A stretch of 64,000 bases of DNA from Candidatus Mcinerneyibacteriota bacterium (GCA_016937175.1 JAFGWL010000001.1:1-64000), one strand, 5' to 3'; counted from the stretch's first letter, positions 17,526 to 28,044 are shown. Notes: generated from the letters alone by a model not told the origin. Numbers and translations: made by a program.

Positions 17526-18835
17526 TCTCGTATAAAGAAGCTTTGAAAAAAAAGATAGAAGAAAAGACCGCTATAGTCGGCGTTGTGGGCCTGGGCTATG
17601 TGGGCCTTCCCCTGGCTGTAGCCGTTGCCGGAAAGGGATTTCAGACTATTGGATTCGACATACAGAAAAAAAGAACTGAGATGGTCAACAGAGGCGAAAA
17701 CTATATCGGAGATGTCGATGAAGAGGAGTTACGAAGAAGGATCAGTAAAAAAAAGCTCCGGGCGACCACCGACTATGCGGAGATAGGCAAGTGTGATGTG
17801 ATTTGTATTGCCGTCCCTACTCCTCTGGACAAATACAAGCAGCCAGACGAGCGCTATGTCTTGAGGTCTTCAAAGGATATTGCCAGGGCTGCCCGAAAGG
17901 GAGCGTTGGTCATCCTCGAAAGCACCACTTATCCGGGTACTACAGAAGAGGTCGTAGCTCCCATCTTCCGCAAACAGGGATTCACCGTGGGGGAGGATCT
18001 CTATCTGGCCTTTTCCCCGGAGCGTGTAGACCCCGGAAATCCCGTCTATAAGACAGCCAATACCCCGAAGATCGTAGGGGGGATGAGCGATTCATGCAGT
18101 GAACTCTCCAGCCTCTTCTATACCTCTGTCCTTGATGCCCCTGTGACAACTGTAAGCAGCCCCAAAGTGGCGGAGATGGAGAAGATCCTGGAAAACACCT
18201 TTAGGAACATCAATATCGGACTGGTCAATGAAATGGCGATCCTCTGTGACAAAATGGGCATCGATATCTGGGAGGTCATCCGGGCGGCATCCACAAAACC
18301 TTACGGATATATGACATTTTATCCCGGGCCCGGCATCGGAGGCCATTGCATTCCCATCGACCCCTTTTATCTGACATGGAAAGCCAGGGAATATGACTAT
18401 CACACCCGTCTCATCGAGACCAGCAGTGAGATCAATAATTATATGCCTGAATTTGTGGTAGAACGGGTGTTCAAAATGTTGAACAGGCATGGCAAACCTA
18501 TGAACGGAGCCCGTATCCTGATCCTGGGGACCGCCTACAAAAAGAATATCGGTGACCTGCGGGAAAGCCCTGCTTTGACCATTATCTCGATTCTGGAAAA
18601 AAACGGGGCCTTAATATCGTATAATGACCCCTTTGTCCCCTCTTTCCGGCACCAGGGAAAGATATACGCTTCCGTTGAGCTGACCGAAGATGAAATCAAA
18701 AAAGCAGACCTTCTCCTTCTTATCACAGACCATGACACCTATGACGCCGATTTTCTGATAAGACAAAAGACCCTTCTCTTCGATACAAGAAACTTAACCC
18801 GGGGCGTGAAGAGCCCTTATGTGGAGAGATTATGA
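17522..18835 (+). CDS. Nucleotide-sugar 6-dehydrogenase, WbpA/WecC type
   Basis: 437-residue oxidoreductase that makes a UDP-N-acetylhexosaminuronic acid. The Rossmann motif is GVVGLGYVGLPLAVAVAGKG. The catalytic Cys is about 276 in GGHCIPIDPFYLTWKA, the form typical of WbpA/WecC rather than Ugd. LAFSPERVDPGNP and LGTAYKKNIGDLRESPAL also fit. The start is GTG, overlapping the previous stop as GTGA. UDP-GlcNAc is the expected substrate if it works with the WbpB- and WbpE-like enzymes at 34987 and 33860. This pathway link is inferred. Confidence 0.9.
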   Translation: MISYKEALKKKIEEKTAIVGVVGLGYVGLPLAVAVAGKGFQTIGFDIQKKRTEMVNRGENYIGDVDEEELRRRISKKKLRATTDYAEIGKCDVICIAVPTPLDKYKQPDERYVLRSSKDIARAARKGALVILESTTYPGTTEEVVAPIFRKQGFTVGEDLYLAFSPERVDPGNPVYKTANTPKIVGGMSDSCSELSSLFYTSVLDAPVTTVSSPKVAEMEKILENTFRNINIGLVNEMAILCDKMGIDIWEVIRAASTKPYGYMTFYPGPGIGGHCIPIDPFYLTWKAREYDYHTRLIETSSEINNYMPEFVVERVFKMLNRHGKPMNGARILILGTAYKKNIGDLRESPALTIISILEKNGALISYNDPFVPSFRHQGKIYASVELTEDEIKKADLLLLITDHDTYDADFLIRQKTLLFDTRNLTRGVKSPYVERL

Positions 18836-19663
18836 TCAACCTTATACTCTATTCCATTGTCCAGGCCTTTCATGCCATGAAAGAACGTCTTTTCTCAAAA
18901 AAGAGTTTTTTACAATGGGTTATCCTCACGACTCTTCTCTTTTTTGTCTTTATCGACACACGGGTACCGCTGAGCAAGTTCTCTCTGGGAGCATGGACAT
19001 ACTATTCTCTTTGGGCGTTCCTGATCCTCATCGACCGGTTTTTTGAATATCTGTTTATCAGAAAACTCCATAAAAATCCTGATTGCGCCGGAGAGAACCC
19101 TCTTCCCTTCATCCGGCCGGCTCTTTTCATGACAGCACTTGACCTGATCTATCTCAACTTTATGAGATTTATTGGGATGACGGCTCTTCCTTTTCTCGGA
19201 CGGATCGCTTCAGGCAGCAGCTGGAGCACGGTCAACAGCTATCTGATGAAAGGACTCTACTATTTTATCATCATCCTCTTTCTTGCAGTCCGCTGGAATA
19301 TTTTTATCCTCCTCTACCGGGAAAGGAGAAAATACTTTACCTCGCTGAAAAAAGCCTTCATAATATTGCGGGAAAATTTCGGGACGTATGTCTTTTTTGG
19401 CATCTTCTTCCTTATTATGTGGATTTTCCTCCAGTGGGGAGATAGGACACTGGGAAACTGGATGGGGGCCTCTCTCCTTCTGAAAGGGGAGAACGGGTTG
19501 CTTTCTGTCATTGCCCATTTCACTGCGGTCAATGCAATACGGCTGGCCATCCTCCTTCCGCTCCATATTTTTTTATACTATTCCCTGATCTATCTCTTTT
19601 ATAATGTGACGGAGTATCCCCGCCAGGAGGATATGCCCTACGTCATGCGGTTCCTGGTATTAA

Positions 19664-19677
<14 letters not shown>
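18832..19677 (+). CDS. Six-pass membrane protein of unknown function
   Basis: 281 residues with about six hydrophobic helices (roughly 27-43, 51-75, 97-123, 139-161, 181-200 and 230-254) and few conserved polar motifs. I do not recognise a family. It overlaps the WbpA-like gene by four bases and is the last gene of the surface-sugar operon. A role in polymer or lipid-linked sugar handling is therefore possible, but unsupported by motifs. The final RRGG codons and the stop lie inside the following tRNA-Ser gene (14-base overlap). Confidence 0.75.
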
Positions 19678-19752
<75 letters not shown>

Positions 19753-19767
19753 TTTGACCGGAGGAGT

Positions 19768-20544
19768 ATGTCAATTGTTTTCTTTGATTCCGGGATGGGG
19801 GGGATTACCGTCCTCCGGGAGGCTCTGACGCTTCTCCCTGGACAAGAATTTCTTTATTACGCAGATACAGGCCATGTCCCTTACGGCAAGAGGACAGCCG
19901 AAGAGGTCCGTTCTTTGGTGATCAGCGCTGTGGAGACCATTGTTAAGCGGGAGCGGCCCCGAGCGCTTGTGGTAGCCTGTAATACTGCAACGAGTGTGGC
20001 TATTGAAAGCCTCAGGAAAGTCAGCCCTTTTCCCGTTATCGGAATGGAACCGGCGGTAAAACCAGCGCTGGAGCACGAAAAAGTCAGCGGAAGGCGCGTC
20101 CTTGTCCTGGCTACTCCCCTGACACTTTCCCAGGAGAAATATTCAGATCTTGTCTCACGCCTGGACAGCGAAGGGCAGGTGGATTCACTTCCGCTTCCCG
20201 GCCTGGTGGACCTGGTGGAACAAGAAGATTTCCGGGGAGAAAAGGCCAGAGCCTATCTGCAAGAGGCTTTTTCTTCTTTGAAGAGAGAAGACTACGGCAC
20301 TATCGTCCTCGGCTGTACCCATTTCCCCTTTTTTAAAAATGAGATCGCTTCTTTTTTTTCTCCCTATGCTGACGTCATCGACGGAAACAAAGGGACCGTC
20401 CTTCATCTGATCCGGTGTCTGGGATCTTCCCCCCGGGCGGAAAGAGAAGCTCACGGCCCGGTTGTCTTCATGTCAAGCGGAGATGTTGAAAAAGACAAGG
20501 GCAAGTTCTTTCGTTTAATGGAGCGCTATCAGGGGAGTCGGTGA
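19768..20544 (+). CDS. murI: Glutamate racemase
   Basis: Converts L- to D-glutamate for peptidoglycan. 258 residues. The two catalytic cysteines are Cys71 in VVACNTATS and Cys183 in LGCTHFPF. FFDSGMGG near the start and YYADTGHVPYG are also typical. GGAGGAGT lies directly before the ATG. It follows tRNA-Ser(CGA) by 15 bases with no terminator between, so it may be cotranscribed with the tRNA. priA follows after three bases. Confidence 0.95.
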   Translation: MSIVFFDSGMGGITVLREALTLLPGQEFLYYADTGHVPYGKRTAEEVRSLVISAVETIVKRERPRALVVACNTATSVAIESLRKVSPFPVIGMEPAVKPALEHEKVSGRRVLVLATPLTLSQEKYSDLVSRLDSEGQVDSLPLPGLVDLVEQEDFRGEKARAYLQEAFSSLKREDYGTIVLGCTHFPFFKNEIASFFSPYADVIDGNKGTVLHLIRCLGSSPRAEREAHGPVVFMSSGDVEKDKGKFFRLMERYQGSR

Positions 20545-20547
20545 AAG

Positions 20548-22905
20548 GTGTTTGCCGAGATCGTCTTTCCCGATATTGAGGGCCGTTCATTTACCTACTC
20601 TCTGACACCCGAACAGATTCCTGCGGCTCTTCGCGGAGCCCGTGTCCTGGTTCCTTTCCGAAGAGGGATCAAAAGAGGGTATCTTTTGAGCCTGAAAGAG
20701 GACCCGCCTCAAGGGGTTACTGTGCTGAAGGGAATCCTGGAGATCATAACCCCGGTCATCCCGGACAGCCTGTTTCGACTGGCACTCTGGATGGCGGACT
20801 ATTATCTGGTCTCATACGGCAGGATGCTCCATACCGTCTATCCGGCGCCGGCCAGAGTAGCACATCATGAAGTCGTTCTCCCCGGCCCTCTCTTTTCAAA
20901 GGCCGTTCCCCGGCTCAAAGAACTCGTGTCCGAAAAAGGCATCAGGCTTGAGAAATTAAAAAAAGAAGGTCTCTGGGATGAGAGTGACATAGAGACTTTA
21001 CTGGAGAAGGGGATCATCCGCAGTCAAGTCACCATCCGGGACGGGAAGAGAAAAGAAAGTATCATCGTCTATACAGGCCCTGAAACGTGCCCGGAGATCC
21101 CTGCCAGGGCAGCCCGGCAGCGGGAGATCCTGGACAGAGTCCTTGCTGTGGGCGGATCTCTGCCCTTGAAAGAGTTCGGCCGTTCATCGGCCATACGCGC
21201 GTTGGAAAAAAAGGGACTTATCACTATCCGGGAGGACACTCTCAACGAAGCAGAGCAAAAACATCTTCCCTTTTCTCCCAACTTGAAGACTCTGACCGGC
21301 GAACAGGAAAAGGCTTATCGGGATATCTTTGAGACTTTAGAGAGAGGGTTTTCCGTTCACCTTATCCACGGGATCACGGGAAGCGGCAAGACAGAGGTCT
21401 ATCTTCACCTTATGAAATCGGTTTTGGAAAAGGGAAAAGATGTCCTTTACCTTGTCCCGGAAGTGGCCCTGACTTCTCATCTGACCCACCGCCTTGAAGC
21501 TGCCCTGGGAGAAAGGGTCAATGTCCTGCACAGTTATATGGGGAAAAGAGACCGGTACGAGGCCTGGAACCGCGCGTTCCAATCAGCCGGAGAGGTCTTC
21601 ATAGGACCCCGGTCCGCCCTCTTTACGCCCTCTCCGAACCTGGGCCTGATCATCGTGGACGAAGAGCATGAAAGCTCTTTCAAACAGGACGAAAACCCGC
21701 GCTACAATGGGCGGGATGCCGCCGTATACAGGGGAAAAGAGGAAGGTATCCCTGTCCTTCTCGGGAGTGCCACTCCCTCTGTGGAAAGCTACACCAATGC
21801 CACCTTTCTCAATAAATACAAACTCCATACCTTGAAAGAACGTTATGATACAGCCGTCCTTCCCCGGGTCACCATAGTGGATATGCGTTCGGAGACATTC
21901 GACAGCGGTAAGACGTACCCTTTTTCAAGAGCCATGCTTGATCATCTTCGTAAAAGGAAGGAGAGGGGGGAACAATCGATCCTTTTTATGAACAGAAAAG
22001 GGTATCATACCGCCCTCATCTGCAGCCGATGCGGAACCCCTCTGGAATGCCCCCACTGCTCTCACCTCCTGACCTATTATAAAGGGCGTCATATTCTTCA
22101 ATGTCACATCTGCTCTTCGCACTTCTCGCGAGATGAGGTCCGATGCCCCCGATGCGGAAACGACACCTTCACGGAAAGTGGAATGGGGACGGAAAAGGTG
22201 GATGAAAGGGTCAAACTGCTTCTGCCGGAGTTTACCGTCATGAGAATCGACGGGAGTACTGTGGGGCGTCATGACACTGCGAAAATATTATTCAACGATT
22301 TTGAAAAAGGAAAGGCCGATATTCTCATAGGGACCCAGATGGTAGCCAAGGGAATTGATTTTGAAAATGTGACATTTGTCGGAATCCTTTCTGCCGACGC
22401 TATGATGAATCTTCCTGATTTCAGGGCTAATGAAAGAACATTTCAGCTGATCAGCCAGGTCTGTGGCCGGTCAGGACGGGGGAAAAAACGGGGAGAAGCC
22501 TTGATCCAGACATGGATGCCGGGCCATTATGTTATACAAAGTGCCCTGAACCATGACTATGAGATGTTTTTCAATTCAGAAATCACTTATCGAAAAGAGT
22601 TGGACTACCCACCATTTACACGACTCTGCCGGGTTATTTTCGAGAATAAAGACAAGGAGGAGCTGGAAAAGGAATGTCTGGAGTTGGAAAAGGCGCTGAA
22701 CCGGCTGACAGGATCCTCGGTTACGGCCTTTTTTCAAACCTTTGAAAAGACTCCACGGCGCGCTGATTTCTACAGAGCCTTTCTCCTGTTGAAATCCCGG
22801 GAGACCGGGGATCTCAGAAGGACAGTACTCCTGATAAAAAAAAGAAGCCGGAAGATGAGATCCCGTTTTCTGGCTGATATGGATCCTGTCTATTTAGGGC
22901 TTTAG
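20548..22905 (+). CDS. priA: Primosomal replication restart helicase PriA
   Basis: 3'-to-5' helicase that reloads the replisome at stalled forks. 785 residues. After the N-terminal DNA-binding region come Walker A GITGSGKTEVY and DEEH in IVDEEHESSFK. The zinc-binding cysteines CSRCGTPLECPHC...CHICSS...CPRCGN and the C-terminal helicase motifs IGTQMVAKGIDF and QVCGRSGR follow. The start is GTG, three bases after the murI stop, with weak upstream complementarity (GGGGAGTCGGTGAAAG). The last 12 bases overlap the convergent kinase gene. No terminator is visible between them. Confidence 0.95.
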   Translation: MFAEIVFPDIEGRSFTYSLTPEQIPAALRGARVLVPFRRGIKRGYLLSLKEDPPQGVTVLKGILEIITPVIPDSLFRLALWMADYYLVSYGRMLHTVYPAPARVAHHEVVLPGPLFSKAVPRLKELVSEKGIRLEKLKKEGLWDESDIETLLEKGIIRSQVTIRDGKRKESIIVYTGPETCPEIPARAARQREILDRVLAVGGSLPLKEFGRSSAIRALEKKGLITIREDTLNEAEQKHLPFSPNLKTLTGEQEKAYRDIFETLERGFSVHLIHGITGSGKTEVYLHLMKSVLEKGKDVLYLVPEVALTSHLTHRLEAALGERVNVLHSYMGKRDRYEAWNRAFQSAGEVFIGPRSALFTPSPNLGLIIVDEEHESSFKQDENPRYNGRDAAVYRGKEEGIPVLLGSATPSVESYTNATFLNKYKLHTLKERYDTAVLPRVTIVDMRSETFDSGKTYPFSRAMLDHLRKRKERGEQSILFMNRKGYHTALICSRCGTPLECPHCSHLLTYYKGRHILQCHICSSHFSRDEVRCPRCGNDTFTESGMGTEKVDERVKLLLPEFTVMRIDGSTVGRHDTAKILFNDFEKGKADILIGTQMVAKGIDFENVTFVGILSADAMMNLPDFRANERTFQLISQVCGRSGRGKKRGEALIQTWMPGHYVIQSALNHDYEMFFNSEITYRKELDYPPFTRLCRVIFENKDKEELEKECLELEKALNRLTGSSVTAFFQTFEKTPRRADFYRAFLLLKSRETGDLRRTVLLIKKRSRKMRSRFLADMDPVYLGL

Positions 22906-25900
22906 CTTGCAGCGGAAGATCTGATAGAATTTGTCCACAAGATTATAGTGGCCTTCGTTGTATTCTGTCTCTGTCGTCGGAGACGAAAAGATGATGAACC
23001 CTTTTCCGAAATCTTCTCTGAAGTTAAAGATGAGGTCGTAATGAATGGGGCCGGTCTTTTCTTTCAGGTAGCGCCAATTCGCCAGAATATGATACCCCGG
23101 GTCGAGAGAAGAGATCTCCTCAGGGTCGAAGAGACAGTTTTCCTGGATGTTTTCCGTACTTTCTCCGGAAATCGCGGTAAAGCGGTAGGCATAATGAGTA
23201 TGGGGAACAGCGATGATGAGCCTTTTGATCATCTCTTCAAAAATCAGGGCAGGATTCTCGGACGTGATATCAAAAAACTCAAGAAGATTCCGGACCATAT
23301 TTTCAGAACGGGAAAAATCGTCTGTTATGATGCCGTAGAGAGAGTCTTTTTTGTGGGATTGGGAACGCAACGCTTTGTTCCAGAAAAGAGAGCGGTTTCT
23401 ACCCCGGTTTTTGGCTTCAAGAAGAGCAGAGTCGGCCTGATTGATCAGAATGTTGATCCATTCCGAGTCATCCGGGTATATGGCACACCCTATGCTGACA
23501 GTAATGGGCATATTCTGCAAGATCTTAATCTTTTCAATGGATTGGCGTAATTCTTCAGTCTTTTTTTCCGCGTCCTGCCTGGTCATATTGAACAGTACGG
23601 CGATGAACTCTTCTCCGCCGTAGCGTCCGATGAGGTCGTTGCGCCGGATCCCCTTTTTCAGCTGAGAAGCGATTTTCCAAAGGACTTCATCGCCCTTCTG
23701 GTGTCCGTAACGGTCATTGACCTTCTTAAAGTGGTCTATATCGATCATGAGAAAGGCGCACTTGTTTTCCGGCCCTTTTTGGTGTCGCAGACGGGTTTTC
23801 AACTCCTTTAAAAAAGCATGACGGGTGAGAAGGTATGTGGTCTTATCCAGAATAATGTCTTCATGAAGCTGGTTATAGAGGATGATCATCTGTATCAGTT
23901 CGGTATAGGCTTTAATGGCATCGACAGAAGAGGGGGTGATATTGGAAAGGGGAAGTTTCGTGTCGGCGTAGATATAACCCAGATAGATATCGGAAAAAGA
24001 GATACTCTTCATCCTTTTTTCGCGGCGGTAAGAAAGGCTCTTTTTGGTGGGATTGATGAGAGGGATGACAAGAGACGTCAGGGGGGATCCGAATGAGTAC
24101 TCCTTCTTGATGACATAATCCCCATTGATGTAAGAGTTCTGGACCAGGGTCTCGTCGCAAGTCTCCCGGGTGCTGTAGAGTCGGGAGTTGACAGATTTTA
24201 CCTCTCCGAAAGAGCCATGGCTGTCATTAAGGGAGATCATGATCCTTTCCACCAGGAGATATTTCCTTAAAAAGAGCAGGATAAGTCGGACAGAATCTTT
24301 AAAGTCGGAAGACCAGAGAGAACGGTTCAGCGCCTGAGCTTTCCGGATATTGTCCTTTGTAAAATCCCGGTAAAGGAATGACTGTACTTTTTTAACCACA
24401 ACATCGGTATTCTGTGAAAGGATGTTTTGTGACGAAGGAAGAGAGGAGAAGACGGCAGCGACTTCCCCGGTCGCAGACCGGATATTTTCCAGGGACATCC
24501 ACCCCCGGCGAAGGTCCGGAGAAAGGTTGTCATGGACCATCTTCAGAGAAAAGTAGAGAAGAAGGGCGACATTATAAAATTTTACTTTGTTGGTGCCCGA
24601 AAGAGAAAGTAGCTCCCGTGCGATCAGGTCGATATTTTTGAAATCCTTTTTGCGTATAGCAGCCAGCATGCCTTTTTCAAGAAGAGATGCAGCTTTTTTC
24701 TCTTCTTCCTCGACAAGACCCTGGTAAAAAAGCCAATTAAACTCTTTCTCCTGATTTTTGGCATCGGGATAGAGTCTGTTTAGTTTCTCCCACAAGGCTT
24801 TTTTGTCTCCCTGTCGTCCGAGGCGGTGATAGGCATAGAGGAGATTCAACATCACTTCAAGCGTCTCCTGAATAGGAGCCTGAGCTGAGACATTGTCTTT
24901 TTCAGCCTCTTGTCGGGAGAGGTAGGACTCCAGGGCGTCTACTTCACGCAGGGTCTTTCCTGTACAAAAGTAATAGTAGGCCTTATCTGTGAGATAGAGG
25001 CTTTCCCATCGGAGTTTATTAATAAGTTCGGAACGGCGGGAATATTTTCTAAACAACCTCAGAAAGAAAAAAGCCTTCCTCCTTTGTCCTGTACGCATAT
25101 AGAGACGGGCTCCGCTGGAGAGAAAGATAAGATATCCCGGGATACTCTTCTTGTGATTGGGGGCGATAACGGAGCGGGCATAGTCTCTGAAGGCTTCGAG
25201 GGCTTCCTCGAAACGGCCGCAGTCCTGATAGGATTCTACAATGTTGAAAAAAGCCGAATCGGCGAGGGCTGCCGCCTGATGTTTCTTTGCAATGGCGATG
25301 GTCTCTTTCAGGTCTTCAATGGCCCTTTCATTGTCAAAATAGATATAATACTTTGCTACGACGCGGGAATTTAAAATGGAGATCATCTCTTCATAACTCT
25401 GCGTCGTCTCTGCCAGAGCATAGGCTTTGTTTAAATACTCCAGAGCCATGGAATAATTACCGTCGGACAGGTATGACTGAGCCATCTGTAAAAGAGCATG
25501 CAGTTTAGCCTTATTCACTTGATAGGGTTCCCCTTTGAGGCGTTTCAAGACCTCCTTTCCCCGTTGTCTGAGAAGGGCATGCTTTTTTGTAATGATAAGG
25601 AGGTTGAAATAATTCATGATGAAATTGGAGAGCTCTTTTTTGATCCCAAACCGGAGAAGATAGCCATAGACAGCTTCATAAAGGCCAAGAGCATGCCTGT
25701 CTTTGTATCGCCCGGAATAGATCATTCCTTTGACGTTCAGAAAATAGTAACGGAAATCGGTATTCTTCTCAATTTTGGAAAGAAGAGCTCCTTTCCGGCA
25801 CAGGCGCAGAGAAGATTCATACTCATTTAGAAAGAAAAGGAGTTTGCTGTAATTGAGGTAATAACTCAACAGATGGTCATGACGAAGTTTATCTGCATCA

Positions 25901-28008
25901 ATGGATTTAAAGATCTCTAAAGCCAACTCATCTTTGTTGGCATAATAGTAGAAGAGGCCCAGGGCTTCACGGCCACGGTAGAAGAGTTCACAGTGCGGAA
26001 GGAGAGGAAGCGTCTCTTCCAGGAGAGATACCGCCTGACGGACTTCAGGCCGGTGGGTTTCGCGTGCATAACGTTTGAGGAAACGGATATTAAAACGGCA
26101 AAAGAGGCGGGGCATCTTTTCTTTGATGTCTTTCATCTTCACCAGTAGAAAAGAGAATGATTCGAGGGAGGCGAAAGAATCGGGGTTATCCAAAAGAAAT
26201 GCGATGGTTCTCCGGGCGTAGATTTCCGGAGGCGGGTACTCTTCCAGAAGAAAAGTGACAAAAAGCTGACCCTTGATGCTTAAGACGGGAGTCTTCCCTC
26301 CTGTGACGATCAGAAGATTTTCTTTGACCAGGTTGTGGAACCTCTTCTCAAGATCGGGGATGTCGCTGAAAAGAAGGCGGGCGTCTTCCCAGGGAATATA
26401 TTTTTCATAGAAGGCCAAGGTCGAAAGGATGATCCTCTCCTCACAGGAAAGACGGTCTACCCGTTGATGCCACAAATTGTCATAGGAAAAGGAGAAGGGG
26501 TATTCAATGATCCTGTCAGGGTCGAATTGATAGCGGCCCCGGGAATAGGTGACAAGTCCTTCTTCCAGGGCTGCCCGGGAGAGGGTGGCCAGAAGAGCGC
26601 ATTTGCCTTTGGTCTTCTGGTACAGGACTTCAAAGAAGGGGACGTAATATCCGTCGAGAGTCCTGGGAAGGAGGAAAATCTGACGTACAGCATCCCGGAA
26701 GACTTCTTCGGGAAGGGTTTCAAAGGTAAAGGAAGCGATGGCGTTGGAATCCTGAAGGACTCTTTTCCGGAACTCCAGGGGAAAAGTGAGGTCGAAGAAG
26801 ATCCAGGTGATGTTGTTCCCTTTAAGCCCGTTCATGAGGTAAAGGAGGAAAGAGGCGATTTCTTCCCGTTTGGATGTTATGTAGGTGACAGAGATGGTCA
26901 ATCTGTATTTATCCGAAAGGGACTGGAGGATCGTGAGTAGACGGTTATAGACGATGAATTTACTGTCCCCCATAAGGACGGAATCATCCCAGGCCAGGAT
27001 CTTTTTGATCTCAGGAGCCTCAGGGTCAAGGTATTTGTTTTCCACATCGATATGCTGGAAATCTTTGATCAGGGTGTTCAAAGTGTCCATGATCGTGTTG
27101 GCCTTGAAACGGATCAAAAAAGGAGTCTCCAGCTGCAGGATCTCAAGGGCTTCATAAAAGACGGGGATGACTTCGCTGTAAATATCTCCCGCCAGGAAAA
27201 GGACCTTATTCCTCTCCTGGGGGATTTTTAGAAACTCACCGACAGGAGCGAAATGTTTCTTTAATCCAAGGGTACTGACTGTATAATAATGATCCACATT
27301 GGGATGAGCGGGCAGTAGGGGAGAACCGGGGCTGTGGGCATTAAAGATATCGAACAGCTGTTCTAATTCATGGCCCTGTTCAAAATCGGTTGTCTCCCGT
27401 GCTTCTTTAAGAAAGGATGAGAAGGCGGGAAATTTGTCATCAGAGAATTGACTTAATAGATGGATAAGGTCGGCAAAGTCACCTGCACGTTTCATCCGGA
27501 TGAGAGATTCACTCCCTTCCAGGACTTCCGAGATTCCGAAGTCGAGAAATTTGACAGTATGCTCTTCCTGTGTGATGTAGATATTCCTGCTGCTGATGTC
27601 ATTATGGAGAAATCCGTTGAAGTGGATGTAATTTAGAGTCGAGAAAAGTTCTCCGACTATGCGAAAGAGTTCCTTTTCATCAAGGACGAAGCGGAGTCCC
27701 TCAAGAAATTCCCATCCATCGATAAGATCCATAGAAAAGAGGTAGTATTGGGAGGGGACCAGATGCCCGTCGACGGACCAGATGGCACTGAAATCGTGGA
27801 CTCCCACGATGTTGGGATGGCGGAGAGACCGCAGGATCTGAAACTCCTGCTTGAAGTATTCCAGGCTCGGGGTCTCCGGCATATCAAAGTTTATGATCTT
27901 GACGATGACATCGGCGGAGAGAGAAAGGTCCCGGGCTTTGTAAACAATACCCATGGAGCCTTCTCCTATCTTGGAGATGATGGAATACCGATTATTGATG
28001 AGTTTCAT
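22894..28008 (-). CDS. Protein kinase-fold / TPR / GAF-like / diguanylate cyclase signalling protein
   Basis: 1704 residues. N-terminal kinase domain (about 1-270): GEGSMG loop, Lys37, Glu55, catalytic HNDISSRN at 135-142 and DFG at 157-159. A region (about 270-640) sits where related large kinases have an AAA-type NTPase, but I see no Walker A. Helical TPR-like repeats fill about 650-1130, and a GAF-like region about 1200-1370. The GGDEF domain has an active GGEEF at about 1464-1468 and an intact RxxD inhibitory site at 1455-1458. A final 160 residues are unassigned. It should make c-di-GMP. Kinase activity is plausible because Lys, catalytic Asp and DFG Asp are present, but D+2 is Ser and the basic residue is at D+4. 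The ATG at 28008 has no ribosome site. Confidence 0.88.
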   Translation of the reverse strand: MKLINNRYSIISKIGEGSMGIVYKARDLSLSADVIVKIINFDMPETPSLEYFKQEFQILRSLRHPNIVGVHDFSAIWSVDGHLVPSQYYLFSMDLIDGWEFLEGLRFVLDEKELFRIVGELFSTLNYIHFNGFLHNDISSRNIYITQEEHTVKFLDFGISEVLEGSESLIRMKRAGDFADLIHLLSQFSDDKFPAFSSFLKEARETTDFEQGHELEQLFDIFNAHSPGSPLLPAHPNVDHYYTVSTLGLKKHFAPVGEFLKIPQERNKVLFLAGDIYSEVIPVFYEALEILQLETPFLIRFKANTIMDTLNTLIKDFQHIDVENKYLDPEAPEIKKILAWDDSVLMGDSKFIVYNRLLTILQSLSDKYRLTISVTYITSKREEIASFLLYLMNGLKGNNITWIFFDLTFPLEFRKRVLQDSNAIASFTFETLPEEVFRDAVRQIFLLPRTLDGYYVPFFEVLYQKTKGKCALLATLSRAALEEGLVTYSRGRYQFDPDRIIEYPFSFSYDNLWHQRVDRLSCEERIILSTLAFYEKYIPWEDARLLFSDIPDLEKRFHNLVKENLLIVTGGKTPVLSIKGQLFVTFLLEEYPPPEIYARRTIAFLLDNPDSFASLESFSFLLVKMKDIKEKMPRLFCRFNIRFLKRYARETHRPEVRQAVSLLEETLPLLPHCELFYRGREALGLFYYYANKDELALEIFKSIDADKLRHDHLLSYYLNYSKLLFFLNEYESSLRLCRKGALLSKIEKNTDFRYYFLNVKGMIYSGRYKDRHALGLYEAVYGYLLRFGIKKELSNFIMNYFNLLIITKKHALLRQRGKEVLKRLKGEPYQVNKAKLHALLQMAQSYLSDGNYSMALEYLNKAYALAETTQSYEEMISILNSRVVAKYYIYFDNERAIEDLKETIAIAKKHQAAALADSAFFNIVESYQDCGRFEEALEAFRDYARSVIAPNHKKSIPGYLIFLSSGARLYMRTGQRRKAFFFLRLFRKYSRRSELINKLRWESLYLTDKAYYYFCTGKTLREVDALESYLSRQEAEKDNVSAQAPIQETLEVMLNLLYAYHRLGRQGDKKALWEKLNRLYPDAKNQEKEFNWLFYQGLVEEEEKKAASLLEKGMLAAIRKKDFKNIDLIARELLSLSGTNKVKFYNVALLLYFSLKMVHDNLSPDLRRGWMSLENIRSATGEVAAVFSSLPSSQNILSQNTDVVVKKVQSFLYRDFTKDNIRKAQALNRSLWSSDFKDSVRLILLFLRKYLLVERIMISLNDSHGSFGEVKSVNSRLYSTRETCDETLVQNSYINGDYVIKKEYSFGSPLTSLVIPLINPTKKSLSYRREKRMKSISFSDIYLGYIYADTKLPLSNITPSSVDAIKAYTELIQMIILYNQLHEDIILDKTTYLLTRHAFLKELKTRLRHQKGPENKCAFLMIDIDHFKKVNDRYGHQKGDEVLWKIASQLKKGIRRNDLIGRYGGEEFIAVLFNMTRQDAEKKTEELRQSIEKIKILQNMPITVSIGCAIYPDDSEWINILINQADSALLEAKNRGRNRSLFWNKALRSQSHKKDSLYGIITDDFSRSENMVRNLLEFFDITSENPALIFEEMIKRLIIAVPHTHYAYRFTAISGESTENIQENCLFDPEEISSLDPGYHILANWRYLKEKTGPIHYDLIFNFREDFGKGFIIFSSPTTETEYNEGHYNLVDKFYQIFRCKLKP

Positions 28009-28015
28009 ATACTAT

Positions 28016-28044
28016 AGTATAGACCTTCCCCCAGGTCCGTTCAA
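28016..28044 (-). promoter_or_regulatory. Promoter of the kinase-diguanylate cyclase gene
   Basis: Read on the minus strand: TTGAAC (28044-28039), 17-base spacer, TATACT (28021-28016). The expected start falls at about 28010-28008, the ATG itself, which implies a leaderless mRNA. Confidence 0.75.

Noticed and set aside
26090-27240. P-loop NTPase in the kinase-cyclase protein
   Set aside because: The segment sits where related kinases carry an AAA domain, but no GxxGxGK[ST] motif can be read.
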